This document shows, piece by piece, positions 1-10,800 of a stretch of DNA of 64,000 nucleotides. The notes under the pieces were generated by a model that was not told where the DNA came from, did not search any database, and was given only the letters and a program-made list of their open reading frames with translations. Position numbers and translations under genes: made by a program. Positions within the stretch are counted from its first letter, which is position 1, and every line of letters begins with the position of its first letter. The stretch is from Euwallacea fornicatus (taxonomy: Eukaryota > Arthropoda > Insecta > Coleoptera > Curculionidae): contig NW_027096057.1 in assembly GCF_040115645.1 (NCBI RefSeq), forward strand, positions 294,871 to 358,870, in the 5' to 3' direction.

Positions 1-2087
1 ACAGAATCACCTCGACAAGCACTTGAACACGACTAATAAGGCTTCATTGTATCTCGGTGAGTTTTCTAGAAAACGAGTAATTTATGTACTCAAACACACA
101 TCTTTCGTGACTTTTCAAGCTTTGAACCTCCGTAACTTCGGCAAATGAGCTCCAACTACCTTCAAAATTTGACCACAGAATCACCTCGACGAGCACTTTA
201 ACACGACTAATAAGGCTTCATTGTATCTCGGTGAGTTTGCTAGAAAACGAGCAATCTATGTACTCAAACACACATCTTTCGTGAGTTTTCAAACTTTGAA
301 CCTCCGTAACTTCGGCAAATGAGCTCCAAATACCTTCAAAATTTGACCACAGAATCACCTCGACGAGCACTTTAACACGACTAATAAGGCTTCATTGTAT
401 CTTGGTGAGTTTTCTAGAAAACGAGTAATTTTCGTGCACAAACACACTTCTTTAGTGACTTTTCAAGTTTTGAACCTCCGTAACTTCGGCAAATGAGTTC
501 CAAATAGCTTCAAAATTTGACCACAGAATCACCTCGACGAGCTCTTTAACACAACTAACAAGGCTTCATTGTATCTTGGTGAGATTTCTAGAAAACGAGT
601 AATTTATGTGCACAAACACACATCTTTCGTGACTTTTCAACCTTTGAACCTCCGTAACTTCGGCAAATGATCTCCAACTACCTTCAAAATTTGACCACAG
701 AATCACCTCGACGAGCACTTTAACACAACTAGCAAGGCTTCATTGTATCTTGGTGAGATTTCTAGGAAACGAGTAATTTATGTACTCAAACACACATCTT
801 TCGTGACTTTTCAAGCTTTGAACCTCCGTAACTTCGGCAAATGAGCTCCAAATACCTTCAAAATTTGACCACAGAATCACCTCGACGAGCTCTTTAACAT
901 GACAACTAAGGCTTCATTGTATCGTGGTGAGTTTTCTAGAAAACGAGTAATTGATGTGCTCAAACACACATCTTTCGTGACTTTTCAAGTTTGAATCTCC
1001 GTAACTTCGGCAAATGAGCTCCAAATACCTTCAAAATTTGACCACAGAATCACCTCGACGAGCTCTTTAACATGACAACTAAGGCTTCATTGTATCGTGG
1101 TGAGTTTTCTAGAAAACGAGTAATTCATGTGCTCAAACACACATCTTTCGTGACTTTTCAAGCTTTGAACCTCCGTAACTTCGGCAAATGAGCTCCAACT
1201 ACCTTCAAAATTTGACCACAGAATCACCTCGACAAGCACTTGAACACGACTAATAAGGCTTCATTGTATCTCGGTGAGTTTTCTAGAAAACGAGTAATTT
1301 ATGTACTCAAACACACATCTTTCGTGACTTTTCAAGCTTTGAACCTCCGTAACTTCGGCAAATGAGCTCCAACTACCTTCAAAATTTGACCACAGAATCA
1401 CCTCGACGAGCACTTTAACACGACTAATAAGGCTTCATTGTATCTCGGTGAGTTTGCTAGAAAACGAGCAATCTATGTACTCAAACACACATCTTTCGTG
1501 ACTTTTCAAACTTTGAACCTCCGTAACTTCGGCAAATGAGCTCCAAATACCTTCAAAATTTGACCACAGAATCACCTCGACGAGCACTTTAACACGACTA
1601 ATAAGGCTTCATTGTATCTTGGTGAGTTTTCTAGAAAACGAGTAATTTTCGTGCACAAACACACTTCTTTAGTGACTTTTCAAGTTTTGAACCTCCGTCA
1701 CTTCGGCAAATGAGTTCCAAATAGCTTCAAAATTTGACCACAGAATCACCTCGACGAGCTCTTTAACACAACTAACAAGGCTTCATTGTATCTTGGTGAG
1801 ATTTCTAGAAAACGAGTAATTTATGTGCACAAACACACATCTTTCGTGACTTTTCAACCTTTGAACCTCCGTAACTTCGGCAAATGATCTCCAACTACCT
1901 TCAAAATTTGACCACAGAATCACCTCGACGAGCACTTTAACACAACTAGCAAGGCTTCATTGTATCTTGGTGAGATTTCTAGGAAACGAGTAATTTATGT
2001 ACTCAAACACACATCTTTCGTGACTTTTCAAGCTTTGAACCTCCGTAACTTCGGCAAATGAGCTCCAACTACCTTCAAAATTTGACC
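1..2087. repeat. Higher-order repeat of satellite A (5-monomer block, two copies, spaced 1217 bp)
   Basis: Five successive monomers form a recognisable block. Monomer 1 has CGACAAGCACTTGAACACG. Monomer 2 has GTTTGCTAGAAAACGAGCAA. Monomer 3 has CTTCTTTAGTG. Monomer 4 has ACAACTAACAAGG with GAGATTTCTAGAAAAC. Monomer 5 has ACTAGCAAGG with TTTCTAGGAAAC. The block occurs at 1-870 and 1218-2087, with two further monomers (871-1217) between. It returns at 11416, 12286 and 14026. A shared order of variants is the signature of a HOR made by unequal exchange. Confidence 0.85.
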
Positions 2088-3750
2088 ACAGAATCACCTC
2101 GACGAGCACTTTAACACGACTAATAAGGCTTCATTGTATCTCGGTGAGTTATCTAGAAAACGAGTAATTTATGTGCTCAAACACACATCTTTCGTGACTT
2201 TTCAAGCTTTGAACCTCCGTAACTTCGGCAAATGAGCTCCAACTACCTTCCAAATTTGACCACAGAATCACCTCGACGAGCACTTTAACACGACTAATAA
2301 GGCTTCATTGTATCTCGGTGAGTTATCTAGAAAACGAGTAATTTATGTGCTCAAACACACATCTTTCGTGACTTTTCAAGCTTTGAACCTCCGTAACTTC
2401 GGCAAATGAGCTCCACATACCTTCAAAATTTGACCACAGAATCACCTCGACGAGCTCTTTAACATGACAAATAAGGCTTCATTGTATCGTGGTGAGTTTT
2501 CTAGAAAACGAGTAATTTATGTGCACAAACACACATCTTTCGTGACTTTTCAACCTTTGAACCTCCGTAACTTCGGCAAATGATCTCCAACTACCTTCAA
2601 AATTTGACCACAGAATCACCTCGACGAGCACTTTAACACGATTAATAAGGCTTCATTGTATCTTGGTGAGATTTCTAGGAAACGAGTAATTTATGTACTC
2701 AAACACACATCTTTCGTGACTTTTCAAGCTTTGAACCTCCGTAACTTCGGCAAATGAGCTCCAACTACCTTCAAAATTTGACCACAGAATCACCTCGACA
2801 AGCACTTGAACACGACTAATAAGGCTTCATTGTATCTCGGTGAGTTTTCTAGAAAACGAGTAATTTATGTGCACAAACACACATCTTTCGTGACTTTTCA
2901 AGCTTTGAACCTCAGTAACTTCGGCAAATGAGCTCCAACTACCTTCAAAATTTGACCACAGAATCACCTCGACGAACTCTTTAACACAACTAACAAGGGT
3001 TCATCGTATCGTGGTGAGTTTTCTAGAAAACGAGTAATTTATGTGCACAAACACACTTCTTTCGTGACTTTTCAAGCTTTGAACCTCCGTAACTTCGGCA
3101 AATGAGCTCCAACTACCTTCAAAATTTGACCACAGAATCACCTCGACGAACTCTTTAACACAACTAACAAGGGTTCATTGTATCGTGGTGAGTTTTCTAG
3201 AAAACGAGTAATTTATGTGCACAAACACAGATCTTTCGTGACTTTTCAAGCTTTGAACCTCCGTAACTTCGGCAAATGAGCTCCAAATACCTTCAAAATT
3301 TTCCCACAGAATCACCTCGACGAACTCTTTAACACAACTAACAAGGGTTCATTGTATCGTGGTGAGTTTTCTAGAAAACGAGTAATTTTCATGCACAAAC
3401 ACACTTCTTTCGTGACTTTTCAAGCTTTGAACCTCCGTAACTTTGGCAAATGAGCTCCAACTACCTTCAAAATTTGACCACAGAATCATCTCGACGAGCT
3501 CTTTAACATGACATATAAGGCTTCATTGTATCTCGGTGAGTTTTCTAGAAAACGAGTAATAGATGTGCTCAAACACACATCTTTCGTGACTTTTCAAGCT
3601 TTGAACCTCCGTAACTTCGGCAAATGAGCTCCAACTACCTTCAAAATTTGACCACAGAATCACCTCGACAAGCACTTGAACACGACTAATAAGGCTTCAT
3701 TGTATCTCGGTGAGTTTTCTAGAAAACGAGTAATTTATGTACTCAAACAC
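1218..3750. repeat. Segment of satellite A duplicated at about 14026-16558
   Basis: Private variants line up at a constant offset of 12,808 bp: CCGTCACTTCGG near 1695, GTTATCTAGAAAAC near 2149, CTCAGTAACTT near 2912, and CATCTCGACGAGC with ATATAAGG near 3487-3520 all recur 12,808 bp downstream. The match fails near 3750, where CACTTCTTT faces CACATCTTT. Subtracting the 5674 bp added by the retrotransposon insertion leaves 7134 bp, which is exactly 41 monomers. Confidence 0.8.
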
Positions 3751-5427
3751 ACTTCTTTCGTGACTTTTCAAGCTTTGAATCTCCGTAACTTCGGCAAATG
3801 AGCTCCAAATACCTTCAAAATTTGACCACAGAATCACCTCGACGAGCTCTTTAACATGACAAATAAGGCTTCATTGTATCGTGGTGAGTTTTCTAGAAAA
3901 CGAGTAATTTATGTGCACAAACACACATCTTTCGTGACTTTTCAACCTTTGAACCTCCGTAACTTCGGCAAATGATCTCCAACTACCTTCAAAATTTGAC
4001 CACAGAATCACCTCGACGAGCACTTTAACACGATTAATAAGGCTTCATTGTATCTTGGTGAGATTTCTAGGAAACGAGTAATTTATGTACTCAAACACAC
4101 ATCTTTCGTGACTTTTCAAGCTTTGAACCTCCGTAACTTCGGCAAATGAGCTCCAACTACCTTCAAAATTTGACCACAGAATCACCTCGACGAGCACTTT
4201 AACACGATTAATAAGGCTTCATTGTATCTTGGTGAGATTTCTAGGAAACGAGTAATTTATGTACTCAAACACACATCTTTCGTGACTTTTCAAGCTTTGA
4301 ACCTCCGTAACTTCGGCAAATGATCTCCAACTACCTTCAAAATTTGACCACAGAATCACCTCGACGAGCACTTTAACACGATTAATAAGGCTTCATTGTA
4401 TCTTGGTGAGATTTCTAGGAAACGAGTAATTTATGTACTCAAACACACATCTTTCGTGACTTTTCAAGCTTTGAACCTCCGTAACTTCGGCAAATGATCT
4501 CCAACTACCTTCAAAATTTGACCACAGAATCACCTCGACGAGCACTTTAACACGATTAATAAGGCTTCATTGTATCTTGGTGAGATTTCTAGGAAACGAG
4601 TAATTTATGTACTCAAACACACATCTTTCGTGACTTTTCAACCTTTGAACCTCCGTAACTTCGGCAAATGATCTCCAACTACCTTCAAAATTTGACCACA
4701 GAATCACCTCGACGAGCACTTTAACACGATTAATAAGGCTTCATTGTATCTTGGTGAGATTTCTAGGAAACGAGTAATTTATGTACTCAAACACACATCT
4801 TTCGTGACTTTTCAAGCTTTGAACCTCCGTAACTTCGGCAAATGAGCTCCAAATACCTTCAAAATTTGACCACAGAATCACCTCGACGAGCTCTTTAACA
4901 TGACAACTAAGGCTTCATTGTATCGTGGTGAGTTTTCTAGAAAACGAGTAATTGATGTGCTCAAACACACATCTTTCGTGACTTTTCAAGCTTTGAACGT
5001 CAGTAACTTCGGCAAATGAGCTCCAACTACCTTCAAAATTTGACCACAGAATCACCTCGACGAACTCTTTAACACAACTAACAAGGGTTCATCGTATCGT
5101 GGTGAGTTTTCTAGAAAACGAGTTATTTATGTGCACAAACACGCTTCTTTCGTGACTTTTCAAGCTTTGAATCTCCGTAACTTCGGCAAATGAGCTCCAA
5201 CTACCTTCAAAATTTGACCACAGAATCACCTCGACGAACTCTTTAACACAACTAACAAGGGTTCATTGTATCGTGGTGAGTTTTCTAGAAAACGAGTAAT
5301 TTATGTGCACAAACACAGATCTTTCGTGACTTTTCAAGCTTTGAACCTCCGTAACTTCGGCAAATGAGCTCCAAATACCTTCAAAATTTTCCCACAGAAT
5401 CACCTCGACGAACTCTTTAACACAACT

Positions 5428-5442
5428 AACAAGGGTTCATTG
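5428..5442 (+). repeat. Target-site duplication, left copy (15 bp)
   Basis: AACAAGGGTTCATTG ends directly before the element and recurs at 11102-11116 directly after its poly(A) tail. The first two A bases cannot be told apart from the tail, so the true length is 13-15 bp. R1-type elements are known for target duplications of about this size. Removing one copy restores an intact 174-bp monomer (49 bp to the left plus 125 bp to the right). Confidence 0.93.
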
Positions 5443-5729
5443 ATTAGTAGAAGGCGGACCACGGTCGAAGGCGGACGTGTGGAAGTGTGCTCCGATATAA
5501 ATCGGTTTTAGTTTTCGCATCGTCGACGTAAAGCAGTGTTTTTCAACGCTAAGCCGAAGAAACAGCGGTTTTGGCAGTGCGAAAACTAATTTTTGCCCTG
5601 CACGCTGACGACGTGATTGATAAGATACTTCGGTGACTTTTTGCATGGACATTATTAGATCGGTGTCTTTTCGCGTGCCGTGTCTTCAACGTTACGTTAA
5701 TTTACACCGTTAGCGTTATTTAAATTTTT

Positions 5730-5767
<38 letters not shown>

Positions 5768-5863
5768 CAGCGGTTAGAGGTGAGGTTGTGCGGAGTAAGG
5801 CCTTACTGGGGTGTGGTTAACATCGCTGAGGCACTCGGAGCCTCTGAAACCCCCGGCAACTCC
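5443..5863 (+). promoter_or_regulatory. 5' UTR of retrotransposon copy 1
   Basis: It runs from the insertion junction to the ORF1 ATG. It begins ATTAGTAG, shared exactly with copy 2, which fixes the 5' end. The decamer GAAGGCGGAC occurs twice, at 5450-5459 and 5467-5476. CCGAT-ATAA-ATCGG (5492-5505) can fold into a 5-bp stem and contains a TATAAAT string (5496-5502). A pyrimidine tract followed by CAG lies near the 3' end. No promoter activity can be claimed: a site-specific element might use an internal promoter or be read through from satellite transcription. Confidence 0.7.
5725..5770 (+). other. Polypyrimidine tract followed by CAG (splice-acceptor-like)
   Basis: Forty-four pyrimidines, all T except C at 5731 and 5768, end in CAG at 5768-5770. 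In copy 2 the equivalent tract (29835-29858) is only about 24 nt with extra C interruptions, while flanking bases are nearly identical, so the tract length is unstable. The shape matches a eukaryotic 3' splice site, but no donor or splicing can be shown here. Confidence 0.5.
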
Positions 5864-7867
5864 ATGGAGATCCAGGACTCTAAACTTGGGGTTCCTTCGG
5901 GAAAAAAAGGTGCTGTAGCCAAAACAATTTTGAAGGAAAGGAGGGATGTAACTGGGAGAGTGACTATGCCGCTCGTAAGGAAGGGAAGTGTTCCGGAGAG
6001 CTTGATGAGGAAAGAGGAGGTAGAAGGAGCTGAGATAGGATTCGCAAAGAGAGGTAAGGTGCAGAGGACTCCGCCCAAGGACAAAGGAGGGGAAACAGAA
6101 GAAAATGTGGTAAGTGGGCAAAACGTGGAAGTGCATTGTCCGGTATTCTCCGTAGAAGAGGTGCCAAACAGTGCACCAAAAGGGAAGAGGAAGAGGATGG
6201 ATGAATCCATTGTGGGAGGAGAGGAAGAAGGTCCCAGGGCTCTCTTGGAAGTAGCCAGGGAACAGGTAGACGATGTCGATAGAATCCTGAAGGAGTCTTA
6301 CCACCCCAAACAGGAACTAGTGGACGCTGTCTCTGTGCTGAAAAGCACGATTAGGAGCATGGTGCTGGAGAAAGAGGGGAAGGGGCAGGAGAACAGGAAA
6401 CTCGAGGAGGAGAATAAAAGACTAAGGGACGAGGTCGCTCGACTAAGGGCTGGCAAGCGGGAGGGAGTGTCTGTTGAATGCCAGACGGAAACTGAGGAGA
6501 AGAGAAAAAATGGTGAGGTTAAAATGAGGCTAACAACTTTAGCTAGGGAGGGAAAGATCTTGGAGGCCATCAAGGAGAGATGGGACGATGGGATCTTTGA
6601 AGCTACTGAGATAGCTCGTGGAGACCCTATCAGTGAGGGTTTTAGGATGGACCTCGCGGTCCTGGTAGGTAAGGGAGATAGCGCGCTGAAGGAGCGATTT
6701 CTGCAGCTTCTCCCAGAGCTGAGGGAGCTCGAGGCTGAAGAAGGGAGGATGGCCAGCCTCGTGCAGACGTGCAACCTTAGGAAAGGAGGTAAGGTAGTTA
6801 CGAAAACCAAGCACGTCTACTTTCAGGAGTTGGAGAGTACAGGGCCGGTAGGGGTTTTTGAAGCCCTCAAGGTCCTCGCGGGAACAATGCTGGAAGAGGG
6901 GAGAGACAGCGTGTCCATCCCATTGGTTCCGGATGCCAACCCGTGGCAACTTCGGAAGGTCTGCGAACTAGCATGCTGGACCCTGAAAGAGAACATCAGG
7001 GTAAAGCTGTACTTACCTGGAGGGACATCCTCCGGGAGGGAGGCAGTACAGGAACCTGGTCCTAAAAGATCAGAAGAAGAGGTAGTCTTCGTGGCTAAAC
7101 AGGAGGGGGTAAGTTACAGCGACACCCTCCGTAAAGTCCGACAACTGGTTGCCAACAGCCAAACCAAGGTTGACATCGGGACAGTCAGGGAGACGAAAAA
7201 AGGTGAGGTGCTAATCACGCTCCCTAAAGGAGGCGAACAGGGAGAGGAGCTGAAAAACATCCTGGGAAAAGGAATGGGGGAAGGTAACGTAAGGTCGGGG
7301 GCGAATAGTAAAATTGTAGTGTTCCAGCTTACGGGACTGGATGGAGTCACTACAGGGGAAGAAGCCACTAGTGCGGTGGCCACCGCGACCGGTCTGGACT
7401 CCAAGAAGCTCCGGCTCAAGGGGCTTAAGGCAAGCTATGGAAGCTGCCAAACCGCCACGTTCCTCGTTAGAGAGGGGGACGCCGAGAATCTTCGAGTAGT
7501 CACCGATTTGAGAGTCGGCATTAATATGTGCCGGCTTAAGGAGAGGAAGGACTCGGGAAGATGCTACCGGTGCTGGGAACTGGGACATCGGGCACAGGCA
7601 TGTAAAGGCGTAGATAGGACCCGACTGTGCGCCCGTTGTGGGAAGGAGGGGCACAGGGCGAAGGATTGTAAAGATCCTCGCTACTGCCCCCTCTGTAAAG
7701 CGGAGGGCCACAGCGCGGGCGGACCCAACTGCAAGGGGCCAGTAAAGGCATTTGCAGGCGGTAGGGGTACTGACCCGGAAAAAACAACTGAGCCGCAACC
7801 AGGGATGTCCAAAAATAAGGACGAGATTGGGAAGGCTACCGAGGAGAGGAGCACGGAACAAATCTAG
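5864..7867 (+). CDS. ORF1: gag-like nucleic-acid-binding protein of an R1-clade retrotransposon
   Basis: Encodes 667 aa from the first in-frame ATG (5864) to TAG. The frame stays open upstream through a GTG at 5780, but eukaryotic initiation makes the ATG the better start. The first 150 residues are basic and low in complexity. About residues 156-197 look like a coiled coil with leucine spacing. The C-terminal region carries three zinc knuckles: C567-C570-H575-C580 and C589-C592-H597-C602 (both CX2CX4HX4C), then C608-C611-H616-C623 (CX2CX4HX6C). Three CCHC knuckles are typical of R1-clade ORF1. By family knowledge, such proteins bind element RNA, form ribonucleoprotein particles and help bring them to nuclear targets; for R1-like elements they also take part in target localisation. 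ORF2 follows 26 bp downstream in another frame. The satellite-targeting role is inferred. Confidence 0.9.
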   Translation: MEIQDSKLGVPSGKKGAVAKTILKERRDVTGRVTMPLVRKGSVPESLMRKEEVEGAEIGFAKRGKVQRTPPKDKGGETEENVVSGQNVEVHCPVFSVEEVPNSAPKGKRKRMDESIVGGEEEGPRALLEVAREQVDDVDRILKESYHPKQELVDAVSVLKSTIRSMVLEKEGKGQENRKLEEENKRLRDEVARLRAGKREGVSVECQTETEEKRKNGEVKMRLTTLAREGKILEAIKERWDDGIFEATEIARGDPISEGFRMDLAVLVGKGDSALKERFLQLLPELRELEAEEGRMASLVQTCNLRKGGKVVTKTKHVYFQELESTGPVGVFEALKVLAGTMLEEGRDSVSIPLVPDANPWQLRKVCELACWTLKENIRVKLYLPGGTSSGREAVQEPGPKRSEEEVVFVAKQEGVSYSDTLRKVRQLVANSQTKVDIGTVRETKKGEVLITLPKGGEQGEELKNILGKGMGEGNVRSGANSKIVVFQLTGLDGVTTGEEATSAVATATGLDSKKLRLKGLKASYGSCQTATFLVREGDAENLRVVTDLRVGINMCRLKERKDSGRCYRCWELGHRAQACKGVDRTRLCARCGKEGHRAKDCKDPRYCPLCKAEGHSAGGPNCKGPVKAFAGGRGTDPEKTTEPQPGMSKNKDEIGKATEERSTEQI

Positions 7868-7893
7868 TAAGTAGATTAAATAGTATAATCGGT
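7868..7893 (+). other. ORF1-ORF2 spacer with clustered stop codons
   Basis: The ORF1 stop TAG is followed immediately in frame by TAA, with two further in-frame TAA codons before the ORF2 ATG at 7894. ORF2 lies in a different frame. Such short spacing fits termination-reinitiation or another downstream start mechanism, known for some two-ORF non-LTR elements. The mechanism here is inferred. The spacer is identical in copy 2. Confidence 0.6.
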
Positions 7894-10800
7894 ATGCGTG
7901 TTTTAGGAGCGGGAGTGAATGTGGAGAGTGTAAATGGCACGATGGCGGTATTTAAGGAACTCAGATGTCTACAGATCAATCTGGACAGAAGGCGGGTTGC
8001 TACCGACTTGCTGTACCAGACGATCAGAGAACAGGACATTGATGTCGTTCTGGGGCAGGAGCCTAACCAAGCCCTGAAGAATGTCATCAGGGATAATGAC
8101 GATGGAGCGTTCATTTGGCTTAAAAGCGGGATGAGAGCGAAGTCGATCCACAGGGACCGGGGGTTCGTGGCGGTGGAACTGGGCCGATTTACGCTGGTCT
8201 CGGTATACTTCTCGCCGAATAAGACCACAGGTGAGTTCGAGGCCATGATTAATCGGTTAGATAATTTTGTAGGAGGCATGGACGGCAGGAGAGTCCTCAT
8301 AGCTGGGGACTTCAATGCGAAATGCCAGATATTTGGTTCTGGCGTCAGGAATGCCTACGGGAGAGTCCTGGAGGAGTTCGTTGAAGCGAGAGAGCTCACC
8401 CCGCACAACAACGGGGGAGAGTGGACGTTCGGCAACAAGAATGGAAGATCTGTCATAGACGTAACTATGAGTGGCGCTATCGTAGCGCGCATGGTGAGTC
8501 AATGGCAGGTCGAGCGGGACGTGCTGAGTGGAAGTGGACACAGGTACATAACCTACAGAATTGTAGGGAATGGAACCGAAACTCTAGGAGTGAAAGATGA
8601 GAGAAATAAGAAAGGATGGATCGTGACCGAGAAAGGAATTGGTAAGTTGATTAAATACGTCAACGAGCGTGTTTTAGGGTGGGGCGGAACCGAACCTGAC
8701 CAAATAGTCGAGGAAATTGGGGAAGCCTGCGACCAGTGCCTACTCAAGAAGAGTGCAAAAACAGGGGGCAAAAAGGCGGTCTACTGGTGGAACGAAACAG
8801 TAGGTACGCACAGGAAGGAATGTTTGCAGGCCAGACGAAGGATGACGAGGATAAAGGGAGCCAGAGAAACGAACGAGGAGAGAAGTGCAGCAGAAGACGA
8901 ATATGGAAGAGCCAAGAAGATCCTCAAGGATTCCATTCGGAATGCCAAGAGGAACGCATGGAAAAAGCTGTGCGATAACTTGGAGACGAACGTCTGGGGT
9001 CTCGGCTACAGGATTGTGGCAGAGAAGCTCGGGCGCCTGAAACCGAGCCACTTGGCGGAGACCGACATGCTAAAGCGCGTGGACGAACTCTTCCCGAGAA
9101 AAGACAAAGTAAGATGGGACAGAATTGTTGTAGGTGCCGAGGACGTGGAACGGGTCTCGGCAGAGGAGATTCGACAGGCGGCCAGGGAACTAGGGAGCCG
9201 AAAGGCCCCAGGGTTGGACGGAATTCCCAATGAGGTCATTAAGACCTACCTTGAGATTAAGCCCCAAGGGATGGCAGACTGTGTCACGAACATCCTGGTG
9301 ACAGGGCAATTCCCGAAAATATGGAAGAGGGCCCGGTTAGTTCTGGCGGAGAAGCCGAAGAAAGACCCGACAGCGGAGGCGTCGTATCGTCCCATCTGTC
9401 TCATCGACGGGCTCGGGAAGGTCGCGGAGAAAGTGATCAAGACCAGGCTGATGGCGGAGGCCATTGAGCGTGGAATGATTGATCAAAACCAGTTCGGTTT
9501 CGTGAAGGGTAGGAGCACTATCGACGCAATGCGGGCCGTAATGAAGGTCGTGGAGAGAATTAAGGAGACGAGAACCACTCATGCAGGATTGTGTGTGATG
9601 GTAACGATTGACGTTAAGAATGCGTTCAATTCTGCGCCATGGGATCTCATAGTTGAAACACTTAAGAGGTCCCAGGTTAGCAACTATGTTGTAGGTGTGG
9701 TGCAATCGTACCTGGACGAAAGGACAGTGCAGCTGCCTAACGGGGATGTAAGGGAAATGTCGTGTGGGGTCCCGCAGGGGTCGGTGTTAGGCCCCGTATT
9801 GTGGAACCTCTATTACGACGAGCTGCTGAAGCTGGATTATCCGAGGGGCGTCACACCAGTGGCGTACGCGGATGATCTGGCGCTGGTGGTTACTGCCGGG
9901 TGCAGAAACACACTGGAGTTGAGGACCAAGGAAGCCATGGAGATGGTCATTGACACATTCAGAGCTAAAGGGCTCTGTATGGCGTCCGAGAAGACCGAAA
10001 TGGTGCTACTCGCTGGGAGACGTAAGCTCACTAATATGAGTTTAGTTGTAGATCGTTTCAGGTACGAGACGACTACAAGCATTAAATATCTGGGGGTATG
10101 GTTCGGCAAAGACGCGAGGTTCGCCGAACACGCTCGAAGGACTGCCGACAAAGTGGGAGGAATAATCCAAAAGCTGGAGGGCATCCTACCCAGAGTCAAC
10201 GGCATGGGATTTGAGAGGAGAAGGGTGATGGTCATGGCGGCGTCGTCGGCGCTTCTGTACGCTGTGCCGGTGTGGCACGGAGTGTTGAGGACCAAGATGT
10301 GTAGGGCCGTCCTGGAGCGGGCAAACAGAAGGCTCGCGATCAGGGTGGCCTGCGCATACAGAACGGTCCCGTGCGCAGCGGTCTTGGCGCTGGCCAAGAT
10401 TCCTCCCATCAGACTGCGAGTGGAAGAGAGGAGAATGGTGTGGGAGAGAGGTAAAGGTTTTAGGAGGGAGGCCGCAGAGAGAGTGATGAGTGAGTGGGAG
10501 AGTGAGTGGGGTGTGTATGATGGATGGGTGAAGGTCTTCGTTCCGAGCATTAGACGATGGGTCGAATGCGAATGGACGAGGACCGGGTACGAACTAACGC
10601 AGGTGTTTACCGGACACGGAGTGTTCGGGAAATACTTGCACAAAATAAAGGTTGAAGAGAGTGACGGCTGCTGGTTCTGCGAGGAGCCAGGAGTTGCGGA
10701 CTCCCCAGAGCACACAATCTGGGGATGTCCGGAGTGGGAGACCGATCGGACTGAGGCCAGGGGGGCGGGGCTCAACCTGGACCGTGGAACGATCGGCGCT

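Larger units (their letters stand above)
1..5442. repeat. Satellite A array, left block (174-bp monomer, ~31 copies)
   Basis: Head-to-tail monomers recur every 174 bp; the landmark ACAGAATC occurs at 1, 175, 349 and 523. Over the 31 periods from 1 to 5394 the register is off by only one base, explained by a 1-bp deletion near 989. Monomers differ mainly by point changes, for example CGACGAGCAC versus CGACGAACTC, and ATTTCTAG versus TTTTCTAG. Many monomers hold the perfect 14-bp palindrome GTTTTCTAGAAAAC (first at 61-74). No coding capacity is visible. The array begins before base 1 and is cut at 5442 by the retrotransposon. Confidence 0.97.

Noticed and set aside
1..5442. CENP-B box in satellite A (CTTCGGCAAATGAG resembles the first half)
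   Set aside because: The CGGG half is missing in all monomers read; the match is not better than chance.
5443..5560. HDV-like self-cleaving ribozyme at the element 5' end, as in R2
   Set aside because: I could not build the nested double-pseudoknot pairing by eye. A covariance-model search for HDV-like ribozymes over 5443-5560 would settle it.
5437..5652. 71-aa minus-strand frame in the 5' UTR, also in copy 2
   Set aside because: Preserved only because the copies are close relatives. Its stop lies in the satellite flank, so it is not a unit of the element.
5780..5863. GTG at 5780 as the ORF1 start
   Set aside because: A eukaryotic element should start at ATG; the in-frame ATG at 5864 is conserved in copy 2 at 29954.
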